Source of the DNA: Gammaproteobacteria bacterium
GTDB lineage: Bacteria; Pseudomonadota; Gammaproteobacteria; UBA7966
Length of the DNA stretch: 5,565 bases
Assembly (NCBI GenBank): GCA_003485715.1
Contig: DNIF01000102.1
Location: 10,954-16,518 of the forward strand
Reading direction: 5' to 3'
Every line of letters begins with the position of its first letter. The stretch's first letter is position 1. A program made the translations under genes and the position numbers. The notes beneath the pieces were generated by a model. That model was not told the origin of the DNA and made no database searches. It was given only the letters and a program-made list of their open reading frames with translations. Shown here one piece after another: positions 1-5,565 of this stretch.

Positions 1-628
1 GTTGTTCCTCGACGAACTGCCGGAGTTCGAGCGCCGGGCGCTCGAGGTCCTGCGCGAACCACTCGAACGGCGGAACATCACGCTCGCACGCGCCACCTGG
101 CAGGCCGAGTATCCGGCCGGCTTCCAGTTGGTGGCGGCCATGAACCCTTGCCCCTGCGGCCATCTGGGCGACCCGGGTCGCGCCTGTCGCTGCACGCCGG
201 AACAGGTGCAACGCTATCGCGGCCGACTCTCCGGCCCACTGCTCGACCGCATCGACATCCAGGTGCAGGTGCCGCCGGTGGCCGCATCCGCACTCTTTTC
301 CCATGGACCGGAGGCCGCGCCGGAATCCACCGCCATCGTCGCTGCGCGCGTGGCGGCAGCACGGCAGATCGCCCTTGCCCGCCAGGGGGCACCGAACGGC
401 GAGCTGCGCGGTGTGGATCTCATCGCACGAGGGGACCTTCTGCCCGAGGCCGAGGCGGAACTGCCGCGGATCGCAGCCCGTCGAGGTCTGTCTGCCCGGG
501 CCGTGCACGCCGTCCTGCGCGTCGCCCGAACCCTGGCGGACCTCGGCGGCAGCGCGCAGATCGATGCGTCACGGCTGCTCGAGGCCATCGCCCTGCGCGA
601 CTTCGATCGTCGCCCGGCACCCGGCTGA
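1..628 (+). CDS. comM: ComM/YifB-family Mg-chelatase-like AAA+ ATPase, C-terminal part (5' end outside window)
   Basis: The frame is open from the left edge, so the N-terminal LonC-like part and the Walker A motif are missing. What remains starts in the Walker B strand (LFLDELPEF, visible residues 1-9) and runs to a TGA at 626-628. It includes the sensor-1-like AAMNP (45-49), a cysteine cluster CPCG...CRC (Cys50, 52, 62, 64), the RLSGPLLDRIDI segment (75-86) with a likely arginine finger, and a helical Mg_chelatase_C-type tail ending near LRDFDRRP. All of this aligns by eye with the C-terminal half of E. coli YifB, a protein of about 500 residues. In naturally competent bacteria ComM is a hexameric helicase that promotes branch migration of incoming DNA. 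That role is inferred from the family. The cysteine cluster, possibly metal-binding, is absent from E. coli YifB but is found in many relatives. A 93-base gap with no clear promoter or terminator separates it from apaG. Confidence 0.93.
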   Translation, partial: LFLDELPEFERRALEVLREPLERRNITLARATWQAEYPAGFQLVAAMNPCPCGHLGDPGRACRCTPEQVQRYRGRLSGPLLDRIDIQVQVPPVAASALFSHGPEAAPESTAIVAARVAAARQIALARQGAPNGELRGVDLIARGDLLPEAEAELPRIAARRGLSARAVHAVLRVARTLADLGGSAQIDASRLLEAIALRDFDRRPAPG

Positions 629-721
629 GATGGCATTGCGGCTCGTCCGAGGGGCCCTCAACCCGGAACGCCCTGCCCCCGGGCTTGCAGTCCACAGTCT
701 CCATCGGCTGAAATCCACGGG

Positions 722-1105
722 GTGAGCGAGCGTTTGCACGACATCCAGGTCACGGCGGAGACGCAATACCTGCCCGAGCAATCGGCCCCAGAGCGTGGTC
801 AGTACGTCTTTGCCTACACGATCACCATCACCAACGTCGGTGCGGTGGCGGCGCGTCTGCTGTCGCGTCACTGGGTGATCACCGATGCCAACGGCAAGAT
901 CCAGGAGGTGCGCGGCCTCGGCGTCGTGGGCGAGCAGCCGCACCTCCGCTCCGGAGAGTCCTACCGCTACACCAGCGGGGCCAGCATCGAAACACCCTTC
1001 GGCACCATGCACGGCAGCTACCAGATGCTGGCCGACAACGGCATCCCGTTCGACGCCCCCATCGCTGCCTTCCGACTGGCCGCGCCTACCCATACCCTGC
1101 ACTGA
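722..1105 (+). CDS. apaG: ApaG domain protein
   Basis: This 127-residue protein matches ApaG (125 residues in E. coli) over its whole length. Recognisable blocks are YVFAYTITITN (about 28-38), GVVGEQP (69-75), the hallmark YRYTSGASIETPFGTMHGSY (83-102) and FRLAAPT (117-123). ApaG is a small fibronectin-III-like beta-sandwich protein. It has been linked genetically to Co2+/Mg2+ resistance, and the same fold forms a domain in some F-box proteins, but its biochemical activity is not settled. The start is GTG at 722-724, chosen because the following residues (SERLHDIQVTAETQY) align with the family N-terminus and no in-frame ATG fits. There is no good Shine-Dalgarno sequence in front of it. apaH follows after 12 bases, so the two are probably one transcript. 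In E. coli apaG lies between ksgA and apaH. Here comM lies upstream on the same strand instead. Confidence 0.96.
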   Translation: MSERLHDIQVTAETQYLPEQSAPERGQYVFAYTITITNVGAVAARLLSRHWVITDANGKIQEVRGLGVVGEQPHLRSGESYRYTSGASIETPFGTMHGSYQMLADNGIPFDAPIAAFRLAAPTHTLH

Positions 1106-1117
1106 AGCCTGCCGCGG

Positions 1118-1987
1118 ATGGCCAGCTACGCCATCGGTGATGTGCAGGGATGCCTCGACCCCCTGCTGCGCCTGCTCGATCGGATCGGCTTCGATGCCAC
1201 GCGGGATCGGCTGCTGTTCACGGGGGATCTGGTCAATCGCGGGCCGCAGTCGCTCGCGACCCTGCGCTTCGTGCGCGACCTGGGTACCGCCGCCGTCACC
1301 GTACTCGGCAATCACGACCTGCATCTGCTCGTCCTGGCCCTGACCGCGAACGGTCGCCGCCTGCCGGACGACACTCTGGGCGAGATCCTCGAAGCCCCGG
1401 ATCGCGAACCACTCCTCGATTGGCTCCGCAGCCGGCCACTGGCCTTCGCCGACGAGGCAACCGGCTTTCTGCTGGTGCACGCGGGTGTGCATCGCGATTG
1501 GGACACCCCACGAACACTGGCCCTCGCCAGCGAGGTAGCGGCCGTGCTCGGCGGGCCGCGGGAGACCGCCCAAGCGCTGCTTGCCGACCTCTACGGCAAC
1601 GAGCCGGCACAGTGGCAGGAGGCGTTGCGCGGTCAGGAGCGGTTACGCTGCATCGTCAACGTGCTGACGCGCATGCGCTTCTGTCACGCGGATGGCGGCC
1701 TCGACTTCCGCTGCAAGCGCGCACCGGGGCAGCAACCTGAGGGGCTGCTGCCGTGGTATGCCCTGCCCGGCCGCTTGAGCCGCGACACCCCGGTGGTCTT
1801 CGGCCACTGGTCGACCCTGCATCTCGGCGACGACGATCCCCTCGCCCATGGCGTGTGGGGCATCGATTCCGGTTGCCTGTGGGGCGGTCGGCTGACCGCG
1901 CTGCGCCTGGAGGACCGAGTCACCCTCTCCGTGCCCGGTCTGCCCCGGCGACCACCGCGGGCGGGAGAGCCGGATCCGCGCCCCTGA
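1118..1987 (+). CDS. apaH: Symmetrical bis(5'-nucleosyl)-tetraphosphatase (diadenosine tetraphosphatase)
   Basis: ApaH splits diadenosine tetraphosphate (Ap4A) symmetrically into two ADP. It controls stress-linked dinucleoside polyphosphates and removes Np4 caps from RNA (known for the E. coli enzyme). The 289-residue product (E. coli 280) carries the metallophosphatase motifs in order: GDVQG at 7-11, GDLVNRGP at 36-43, GNHD at 64-67, and a VHAG histidine motif at 121-124. The ApaH-specific C-terminal blocks FGHWSTL (229-235) and IDSGCLWGG (250-258) are also present. All expected metal ligands are visible, so it should be active. The ATG at 1118 is followed directly by ASYAIGDVQG, the family N-terminus, so the start is secure despite a weak ribosome binding site (CCGCGG precedes the ATG). 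The last 15 or so residues are rich in proline and arginine and extend beyond the usual end. The gene lies 12 bases after apaG and ends 37 bases before the convergent folA stop. I see no hairpin-plus-T terminator in that gap. Confidence 0.96.
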   Translation: MASYAIGDVQGCLDPLLRLLDRIGFDATRDRLLFTGDLVNRGPQSLATLRFVRDLGTAAVTVLGNHDLHLLVLALTANGRRLPDDTLGEILEAPDREPLLDWLRSRPLAFADEATGFLLVHAGVHRDWDTPRTLALASEVAAVLGGPRETAQALLADLYGNEPAQWQEALRGQERLRCIVNVLTRMRFCHADGGLDFRCKRAPGQQPEGLLPWYALPGRLSRDTPVVFGHWSTLHLGDDDPLAHGVWGIDSGCLWGGRLTALRLEDRVTLSVPGLPRRPPRAGEPDPRP

Positions 1988-2024
1988 GCCCGCCCCCACC
2001 CTTCACCTCGGCCGATCCGGCGTT

Positions 2025-2558
2025 TCAGGTCGCGTGAACATCCGGCCGCCGCCGCCAGTCACGCAGCGTGAAGGCGTAGACGTGTTGCGCATCAACCGGA
2101 TGGTGCCACTCGCCGACGCACTCGAAGGCGGCGAGATCGACGGAGGGTAGCCAGACATCGCCCTCCACCTCGGCCTCCACTTCGGTGAGCAGCAGGCGTT
2201 GTGCGCGCGGCAGGGTGAGTGCGTAGAGCGCCGCGCCGCCGATTACCATCACGGCCGCTTCACCCGCACAGGCGTCGAGGGCGGCCTCCAGATCGGCGTG
2301 GACCTCCACACCCTCCGCGCCGCGGTAATCCGCCTGCCGGGATAGGACGAGGTTGCGCCGCCCCGGTAAGGCGCGGCCGATGGACTCATGGGTGCTGCGC
2401 CCCATCAGGATGGGCCGCCCCCAGGTGAGTTCACGGAAGCGTCGGAGATCGTCGGGTAGTGACCATGGCAGGGTGCCAGCGCGACCGATCACCTGATTGC
2501 GCGCCCGCGCCACCACCAGCTCCAGGGCCGGTCGTTCCTGGGCCGGGCGGCCGGGCAC
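2025..2558 (-). CDS. folA: Dihydrofolate reductase (start codon uncertain)
   Basis: FolA reduces dihydrofolate to tetrahydrofolate with NADPH, regenerating the cofactor used up by ThyA, which is encoded just upstream. The DHFR blocks are clear: ARNQVIG, LPWSLPDDLRRF (the second D matches E. coli Asp27, the proton-donating site), PILMGRSTHESIGRALPGR, VMVIGGAALYAL (NADPH site) and LTEVEAEVEGDVW. The frame ends in TGA at 2025-2027. The start is unclear. The frame is open to a TTG at 2643-2645, seven bases past the thyA stop, which would add nearly 40 residues unlike any DHFR N-terminus. I list the GTG at 2556-2558 (177 residues). A non-standard CTG at 2523-2525 (166 residues, preceded by AGGA about 10 bases away) sits closest to the first residue of E. 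coli FolA (159 residues). There is no ATG in the plausible range. It is very likely co-transcribed with thyA. Confidence 0.94.
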   Translation of the reverse strand: MPGRPAQERPALELVVARARNQVIGRAGTLPWSLPDDLRRFRELTWGRPILMGRSTHESIGRALPGRRNLVLSRQADYRGAEGVEVHADLEAALDACAGEAAVMVIGGAALYALTLPRAQRLLLTEVEAEVEGDVWLPSVDLAAFECVGEWHHPVDAQHVYAFTLRDWRRRPDVHAT

Positions 2559-2651
2559 GCCAAGGGCGTTTGCCGCGCTCACGACCTTGCACCCGGATGC
2601 AGCTTCACGCAGGACCGAAGGGGCTGGCAGCGACAGCCGTGGCAAGTCGCA

Positions 2652-3455
2652 TCACACGGCCACCGGTGCCGGAATGGGCGGATGCGGATCGTAGCCATCG
2701 AGCACGATGTGCTCACTCTGGAAGGCATCGATGTCATGGATGTCAGGGGACAGACGCAGACTCGGGGCCGGGCGCGGTGTGCGCGCGAGCTGGGTGTCTG
2801 CCTGGACCAGATGATTGCGATAGAGGTGGGTGTCACCGAGAGTGTGGACGAGATCGCCGGGGACGAGCCCCGTCACCTGCGCGACCAGGTGGGTGAGCAA
2901 GGCATAGCTCGCGATGTTGAAGGGCACGCCGAGAAAGACATCCGCCGACCGCTGATAGACCTGGCAGGAGAGCTCCCCCTCCGCCACGTGGAACTGGAAC
3001 AGCACATGACAGGGCGCGAGGGCCATGCGGTCGATCTCGCCCGCATTCCACGCCGACACCAGCAGCCGGCGCGAGTCCGGCTCACGACGGATCCGCGCGA
3101 TGACCTCCGCAAGCTGATCGTGCACCCGCCCGTCGGTCCCCTGCCAATGCCGCCACTGGTGCCCGTACACCGGCCCCAGTTCACCCTCGGCATCGGCCCA
3201 CTCGTCCCAGATGCTGACACCATCCGCCTGCAGGCTGCGGATGTTCGTCTCACCGCGAATGAACCACAGGAGCTCGCCGACCACCGAGCGCCAGTGCACC
3301 CGCTTGGTGGTGAGCAGGGGGAAGCCACGGCGCAGGTCGTAACGCGCCTGGTGCCCGAACAGGGCCAGCGTGCCGGTGCCGGTGCGGTCCTCTCGCGGAC
3401 GCCCCGACTCGCGCACGAGACGCAACAGTTCGAGATAGCGCTGTTCGGCCTCCAT
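2652..3455 (-). CDS. thyA: Thymidylate synthase
   Basis: ThyA methylates dUMP to dTMP with methylene-tetrahydrofolate, in the cytosol as a homodimer. It is the only de novo route to thymidylate visible here. The product is 267 residues (E. coli 264). It shows the phosphate-binding RTGTG (24-28), TTKRVHWRSVVGELLWF (49-65), GPVYGHQWRHW (94-104), SRRLLVSAWN (128-137), the catalytic cysteine in ALAPCHVLFQF (Cys149, E. coli Cys146), QRSADVFLGVPFNIASYALL (168-187), GDTHLYRNH (207-215) and the closing GYDPHPPIPAPVAV. All active-site residues I can check are present. The ATG at 3453-3455 has a strong ribosome binding site, GGGAGGG at 3461-3467 on this strand, with the GGAGG core six bases from the start. 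folA follows downstream. In many relatives thyA directly follows lgt. Here a reverse transcriptase gene and 177 bases of non-coding DNA lie upstream. Confidence 0.98.
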   Translation of the reverse strand: MEAEQRYLELLRLVRESGRPREDRTGTGTLALFGHQARYDLRRGFPLLTTKRVHWRSVVGELLWFIRGETNIRSLQADGVSIWDEWADAEGELGPVYGHQWRHWQGTDGRVHDQLAEVIARIRREPDSRRLLVSAWNAGEIDRMALAPCHVLFQFHVAEGELSCQVYQRSADVFLGVPFNIASYALLTHLVAQVTGLVPGDLVHTLGDTHLYRNHLVQADTQLARTPRPAPSLRLSPDIHDIDAFQSEHIVLDGYDPHPPIPAPVAV

Positions 3456-3632
3456 CTGAGCCCTCCCGGACTGAGGCGATGACTGGGCCCGGCGAACGCA
3501 AGGCTGGCAAAGATATCACCCTACAGGAAACATCGTGACTTCAGTGGATGCCAAGCTTGGCCACCACGTGACCCCCTCAGGCAGGCGCACTCAAATGAAC
3601 ATGAGGGCTTTCAAGGGAAACGGGAGGCTGCC
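3456..3632 (-). other. Gap between the reverse transcriptase and thyA, with a 12-base palindrome
   Basis: These 177 bases separate the reverse transcriptase stop from the thyA start on the same strand. Spot counts give 34/60 GC (3481-3540) and 36/60 (3541-3600), between the reverse transcriptase gene and the neighbouring core genes. The section next to thyA holds its ribosome binding site. If the inserted gene does not read through, the thyA promoter must lie here, but I find no convincing -35/-10 pair. The closest look-alike is a TGATAT near 3512-3517 without a good -35. The perfect palindrome GCCAAGCTTGGC sits at 3550-3561, and a CACGTG lies at 3565-3570. I see no hairpin followed by a T tract on this strand, so I do not call a terminator after the reverse transcriptase. 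No plausible gene is visible. Confidence 0.5.
3550..3561. repeat. 12-base perfect palindrome GCCAAGCTTGGC
   Basis: The twelve bases equal their own reverse complement. With no spacer between the arms, a hairpin would have only about four base pairs and an AGCT loop, so a protein-binding site is at least as likely as an RNA structure. It lies about 95 bases upstream of the thyA start. Operator function is a guess, since nothing nearby identifies a regulator. Confidence 0.35.
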
Positions 3633-5000
3633 TCATTCGACGATATTCGAGTCCATCAAATGGTCTATATGCGCGATGCGATCGAGGAGTTCTGAACGCA
3701 ACGTCGAATCACGGACAGCCCGGGCGAACACAGCCGCCTCATGATGAAAGGCGTTATGCACCGACCTGTTCGCAATGGCGCGAATCCGGCCTTTCAAGTC
3801 GGCCGGGGTAGTTCGCCGCGCATTCAGTTCGCTCAGTCGTTTTAATTTCTTGGCCGTGGCTTGCAACAAAAACGAGTCTGCCATCAATCGGTCGACAAGA
3901 TCATCGAAGAGCACTGGCGGCAACGATTCTAGCCTGGCGTACAGAAGACGATTCAGGAGCGGCATGCCGCGGTTCCAACTGCTGGCCAACTCCTCGGGCG
4001 TCAGCGCCAGGTAGGCGTCGACGAACTTTCGCACCAACCCTGGGTTTTGATTGTCACCCTTGTTGGCGAAGATCGCCTGAATCTCTCGACAACGGTGCCG
4101 GACCAATGCCGACGTCTCCCACAGCTTCACCTTCTTCTGATTCAACCGCAGACCGTAGCGAGCGAGATTGCGCGTAAGGAGCAGGAGGATATTATCGATC
4201 TTCGTCGTGTCGTTCAGCAAGATCATCTGGTCGTCGGCGTAGCGAAAGTACGATGCCCCAGCCTGAGCGCATACACCAGATGCGAACCGATCGTATTTTG
4301 TCAGATAGAAGTTCGACAGGATGCGCGAACAATCGGCCAATGCGTCCTGCGGCAACCCCACGACTTGAGGGTGAAGCCCCGTGTTGCGACGGTTCCAGTG
4401 ATTGAGGAGGTAGAACAGGAGCGCGATTACCCAGCCTTTCTCCGGCGGGGAGTGTTCCCGAATCCATCGTTCCAGAACATCGAGGCGCACACAGTCATAG
4501 AAATTCGAGAGGTCAAGCTGCAACACGTGACCGTAATGCCCCTGATCGAGTTGCGCGAACAATTGCGTGTTGAACTGACCGAAGACGCGCGTCCAAGCCT
4601 GCGGATTGAATGAATAACGACCGTAGGCAGTGGTGTCACTCTCGATTCCGTCGCTCTCGCCCACTCTCAACTGACCGCCGAGCGTCCAGCCGCCGAAGGT
4701 ATTTGGCGTGCAGTTGCCACAAAGCACGCCTTCCAATTCCTTGATGCAGAAGTAGTAAACGCAGCAATCGCGGAGACCGAAAATGGGCAGGGTTCGAGTG
4801 ACGCCATGACCCTTGTTTATTGTCAGTTCCGCCTCCGGAATGCCAGGCGCGTACTTCGCTGAGGCGACTTCCTCGCACACCGACTCGATCAGCGCCCTTT
4901 TCTCCTTCGGGGTTTTGGGGATTTCGATGGGGAAGGTGCCGTTGGCAAACGCCCTCCAGAAATCCCGATTGAAGCAGCGCATGAAGTCCAGTTTGTTCAT
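3633..5000 (-). CDS. Reverse transcriptase of UG/Abi (defence-associated, DRT-like) type
   Basis: This 455-residue protein polymerises DNA on a template of unknown origin. The RT core is clear: motif A QLDLSNFYD (161-169, catalytic Asp163), motif B GLPQD (215-219) followed by CSRILSNFYL (224-233), motif C YADD (254-257, Asp256 and Asp257), and motif D-like GLRLNQKKVKLWE (283-295). The N-terminal part has RTLPIFGLRDCCVYYFCIK (69-87) and NTFGGWTLGG (100-109), an arrangement I associate with UG-group RTs. Residues from about 300 to 455 look all-helical, like the alpha-repeat C-terminal region described for UG/Abi RTs. There is no HNH domain, group II maturase domain, DGR-type SQ motif or retron VTG motif, so an intron, DGR or retron is unlikely. 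The ATG at 4998-5000 has only a weak ribosome binding site and overlaps a TGA (ATGA). GC is lower than in neighbouring genes (27/60 at 3841-3900, 33/60 at 4381-4440, against 46/60 in apaH at 1501-1560), a sign of horizontal transfer. Anti-phage function is inferred from the family. The DRT subtype is not determined. Confidence 0.92.
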   Translation of the reverse strand: MNKLDFMRCFNRDFWRAFANGTFPIEIPKTPKEKRALIESVCEEVASAKYAPGIPEAELTINKGHGVTRTLPIFGLRDCCVYYFCIKELEGVLCGNCTPNTFGGWTLGGQLRVGESDGIESDTTAYGRYSFNPQAWTRVFGQFNTQLFAQLDQGHYGHVLQLDLSNFYDCVRLDVLERWIREHSPPEKGWVIALLFYLLNHWNRRNTGLHPQVVGLPQDALADCSRILSNFYLTKYDRFASGVCAQAGASYFRYADDQMILLNDTTKIDNILLLLTRNLARYGLRLNQKKVKLWETSALVRHRCREIQAIFANKGDNQNPGLVRKFVDAYLALTPEELASSWNRGMPLLNRLLYARLESLPPVLFDDLVDRLMADSFLLQATAKKLKRLSELNARRTTPADLKGRIRAIANRSVHNAFHHEAAVFARAVRDSTLRSELLDRIAHIDHLMDSNIVE

Positions 5001-5131
5001 GACTCAAGGAACCCGGACGGCGCCTTACGTTTCTGCGGTGGCTCAGCTTGCGGAGCGCGGCTCAGTCGCACCAGTTTCTTTCCTGCCCCAGACGTGAGCG
5101 GGCGGCGGCCAATGCCGCGATCAGTACACAC
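4997..5131 (-). CDS. Possible small leader ORF translationally coupled to the reverse transcriptase
   Basis: The frame after the lgt stop stays open until a TGA at 4997-4999, which overlaps the reverse transcriptase ATG as ATGA. Two GTG starts are available. The one at 5129-5131 gives 44 residues. The one at 5069-5071 gives 24 residues and is preceded by AGGA at 5081-5084 with a nine-base spacer. The predicted peptide is basic and proline-containing, with PQAEPPQKRKAPSGF near its end, and has no membrane segment. I recognise no family. The overlap and the ribosome binding site argue for coupling, because the reverse transcriptase has a poor site of its own. Short open frames also arise by chance in GC-rich DNA, and the same bases may instead be a structured RNA. 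Confidence 0.25.
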   Translation of the reverse strand: MCTDRGIGRRPLTSGAGKKLVRLSRAPQAEPPQKRKAPSGFLES

Positions 5132-5152
5132 AGCGGCGAATTCATCAGTCGT
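5001..5152 (-). other. Leader between lgt and the reverse transcriptase, candidate non-coding RNA region
   Basis: These 152 bases run between the lgt stop and the reverse transcriptase start and are GC-rich (39/60 at 5041-5100), unlike the reverse transcriptase gene. A perfect five-base-pair hairpin with a four-base loop lies at 5105-5118 (GCGGC-ATTG-GCCGC on this strand), and CTGAGCC occurs twice on this strand (GGCTCAG at 5040-5046 and 5059-5065 on the plus strand). Several DRT systems (DRT2 and DRT9 are known cases) have a template or cofactor RNA immediately upstream of the RT gene, so this is where one would lie. The space is smaller than the DRT2 RNA as I remember it (nearer 300 bases), so such an RNA would have to start inside the lgt 3' end or be of another type. 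I find no clear promoter. Confidence 0.3.
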
Positions 5153-5565
5153 TCAGCCCGAACCCGTTGCCTGTGGCAGCAAGGCCCCGGTGCTGGCCAC
5201 GGCAGGCCTTCCGGCCGCCCGCAGCAGGAGCAGCAGACCGATGACGAGCATCGGTGCGGACAGCAGTTGCCCCATGGTGAGCCAGCCCCCGAAGAGATAG
5301 CCGATGTGGGCGTCCGGCACCCGCCAGATCTCCACCAGGCCGCGGGCGAGGGCGTAGCCCACGAGGAATAGCCCGCTCAGGAATCCGCGCGGTTGCGGGC
5401 GCGCGGACAGCCACCACAGCAGCATGAAGAGCGCCAGACCTTCGAGGCCAGCCTGATAGAGCTGCGTCGGGTGGCGCGGCTCCGGACCCGCGCCCGGGAA
5501 CACGACGCCCCACGGCAGGCCCGTGGGAGCGCCCCATAGCTCCCCGTTGGCGAAGTTGCCCAGGC
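5153..5565 (-). CDS. lgt: Prolipoprotein diacylglyceryl transferase, C-terminal part (5' end outside window)
   Basis: Lgt is a multi-pass inner-membrane enzyme that moves diacylglycerol from phosphatidylglycerol to the lipobox cysteine of prelipoproteins, the first step in lipoprotein maturation. The visible 137 or so codons begin in the Lgt signature (LGNFANGELWG) and continue with LPWGVVFPGAGPEPRHPTQL, where RHPTQLY matches the E. coli HPSQLY block. Two hydrophobic segments (LEGLALFMLLWWLSA and a TMGQLLSAPMLVIGLLLLL stretch) flank GFLSGLFLVGYALARGLVEI, then WRVPDAHIG. The frame has no in-window start and runs off the right edge. The ATG/GTG codons inside it are internal. The end is TGA at 5153-5155, after a tail of about 20 residues not clearly conserved. 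In many gammaproteobacteria thyA follows directly. Here the reverse transcriptase comes between them. Confidence 0.96.
   Translation of the reverse strand, partial: LGNFANGELWGAPTGLPWGVVFPGAGPEPRHPTQLYQAGLEGLALFMLLWWLSARPQPRGFLSGLFLVGYALARGLVEIWRVPDAHIGYLFGGWLTMGQLLSAPMLVIGLLLLLRAAGRPAVASTGALLPQATGSG

Noticed and set aside
629..721. Terminator after comM from GAGGGGCCCTC (649-659)
   Set aside because: The arms leave only one base for a loop, and no T tract follows.
569..1573. 334-residue open frame on the minus strand across apaG and apaH
   Set aside because: It is antisense to two unmistakable genes. Long antisense frames are expected in high-GC coding DNA, and the peptide has no recognisable domain.
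1988..2024. Bidirectional terminator between apaH and folA
   Set aside because: The 37 bases hold no stem-loop with a T run on either strand.
2682..3482. 266-residue open frame on the plus strand opposite thyA
   Set aside because: It is an exact shadow of thyA, whose catalytic motifs are intact. The translated antisense sequence shows no family features.
4047..4613. 188-residue open frame on the plus strand opposite the reverse transcriptase
   Set aside because: It lies antisense to the RT core motifs and has no recognisable domain or ribosome binding site of note.
3633..5000. Group II intron, retron or diversity-generating retroelement
   Set aside because: There is no maturase or HNH domain and no intron domain V-like hairpin that I can see. 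No retron VTG motif, DGR SQ motif, or adenine-rich template/variable repeat pair is present.
3465..5018. CCCGGAC present at both ends of the module (3465-3471 and 5012-5018) as a target-site duplication
   Set aside because: A seven-base match in GC-rich DNA is expected by chance, and neither copy lies at a defined junction.
5145..5537. Second 130-residue open frame on the minus strand over lgt
   Set aside because: It is in another frame from the lgt signature and membrane segments. The conserved Lgt motifs are only in the frame ending at 5153.

Overview
The window looks like a high-GC proteobacterial chromosome, most likely a gammaproteobacterium. The proteins encoded by apaG, apaH, thyA, folA and lgt all resemble their gammaproteobacterial counterparts, and lgt-thyA-folA is a familiar gene order in that class. 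Six of the seven clear genes are core housekeeping genes. The exception is a reverse transcriptase gene of lower GC content lying inside the lgt-thyA-folA run.

Plus strand, 1-1987: the 3' part of a ComM/YifB-type AAA+ ATPase gene (natural transformation helicase family, cut by the left window edge), then apaG (722-1105) and apaH (1118-1987). apaG and apaH are 12 bases apart and probably co-transcribed. ApaH hydrolyses diadenosine tetraphosphate. ApaG is its usual neighbour.

Minus strand, read right to left from 5565 to 2025: the C-terminal part of lgt (prolipoprotein diacylglyceryl transferase, cut by the right edge), a 455-residue reverse transcriptase (3633-5000), thyA (2652-3455) and folA (ends at 2025). 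ThyA makes dTMP from dUMP and releases dihydrofolate, which FolA reduces back to tetrahydrofolate, so these two genes form a functional pair. folA and apaH converge with a 37-base gap.

The accessory part is the stretch from about 3456 to 5152. It holds the reverse transcriptase, with a 152-base leader on its upstream side and a 177-base gap before thyA. The protein has motif A (Asp163), a motif B of the GLPQ(D)..SR type, the YADD catalytic motif and a long helical C-terminal region. It lacks visible maturase, HNH endonuclease, retron or DGR hallmarks. This fits the UG/Abi group, which includes the defence-associated reverse transcriptases (DRTs). I cannot assign the subtype by eye. The leader is GC-rich, contains a small hairpin and a 7-base direct repeat, and has a short open frame whose stop overlaps the reverse transcriptase start as ATGA. 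It could encode a small coupled peptide, a structured template or cofactor RNA, or neither. This single-gene module is the best candidate in the window for an undescribed anti-phage system.
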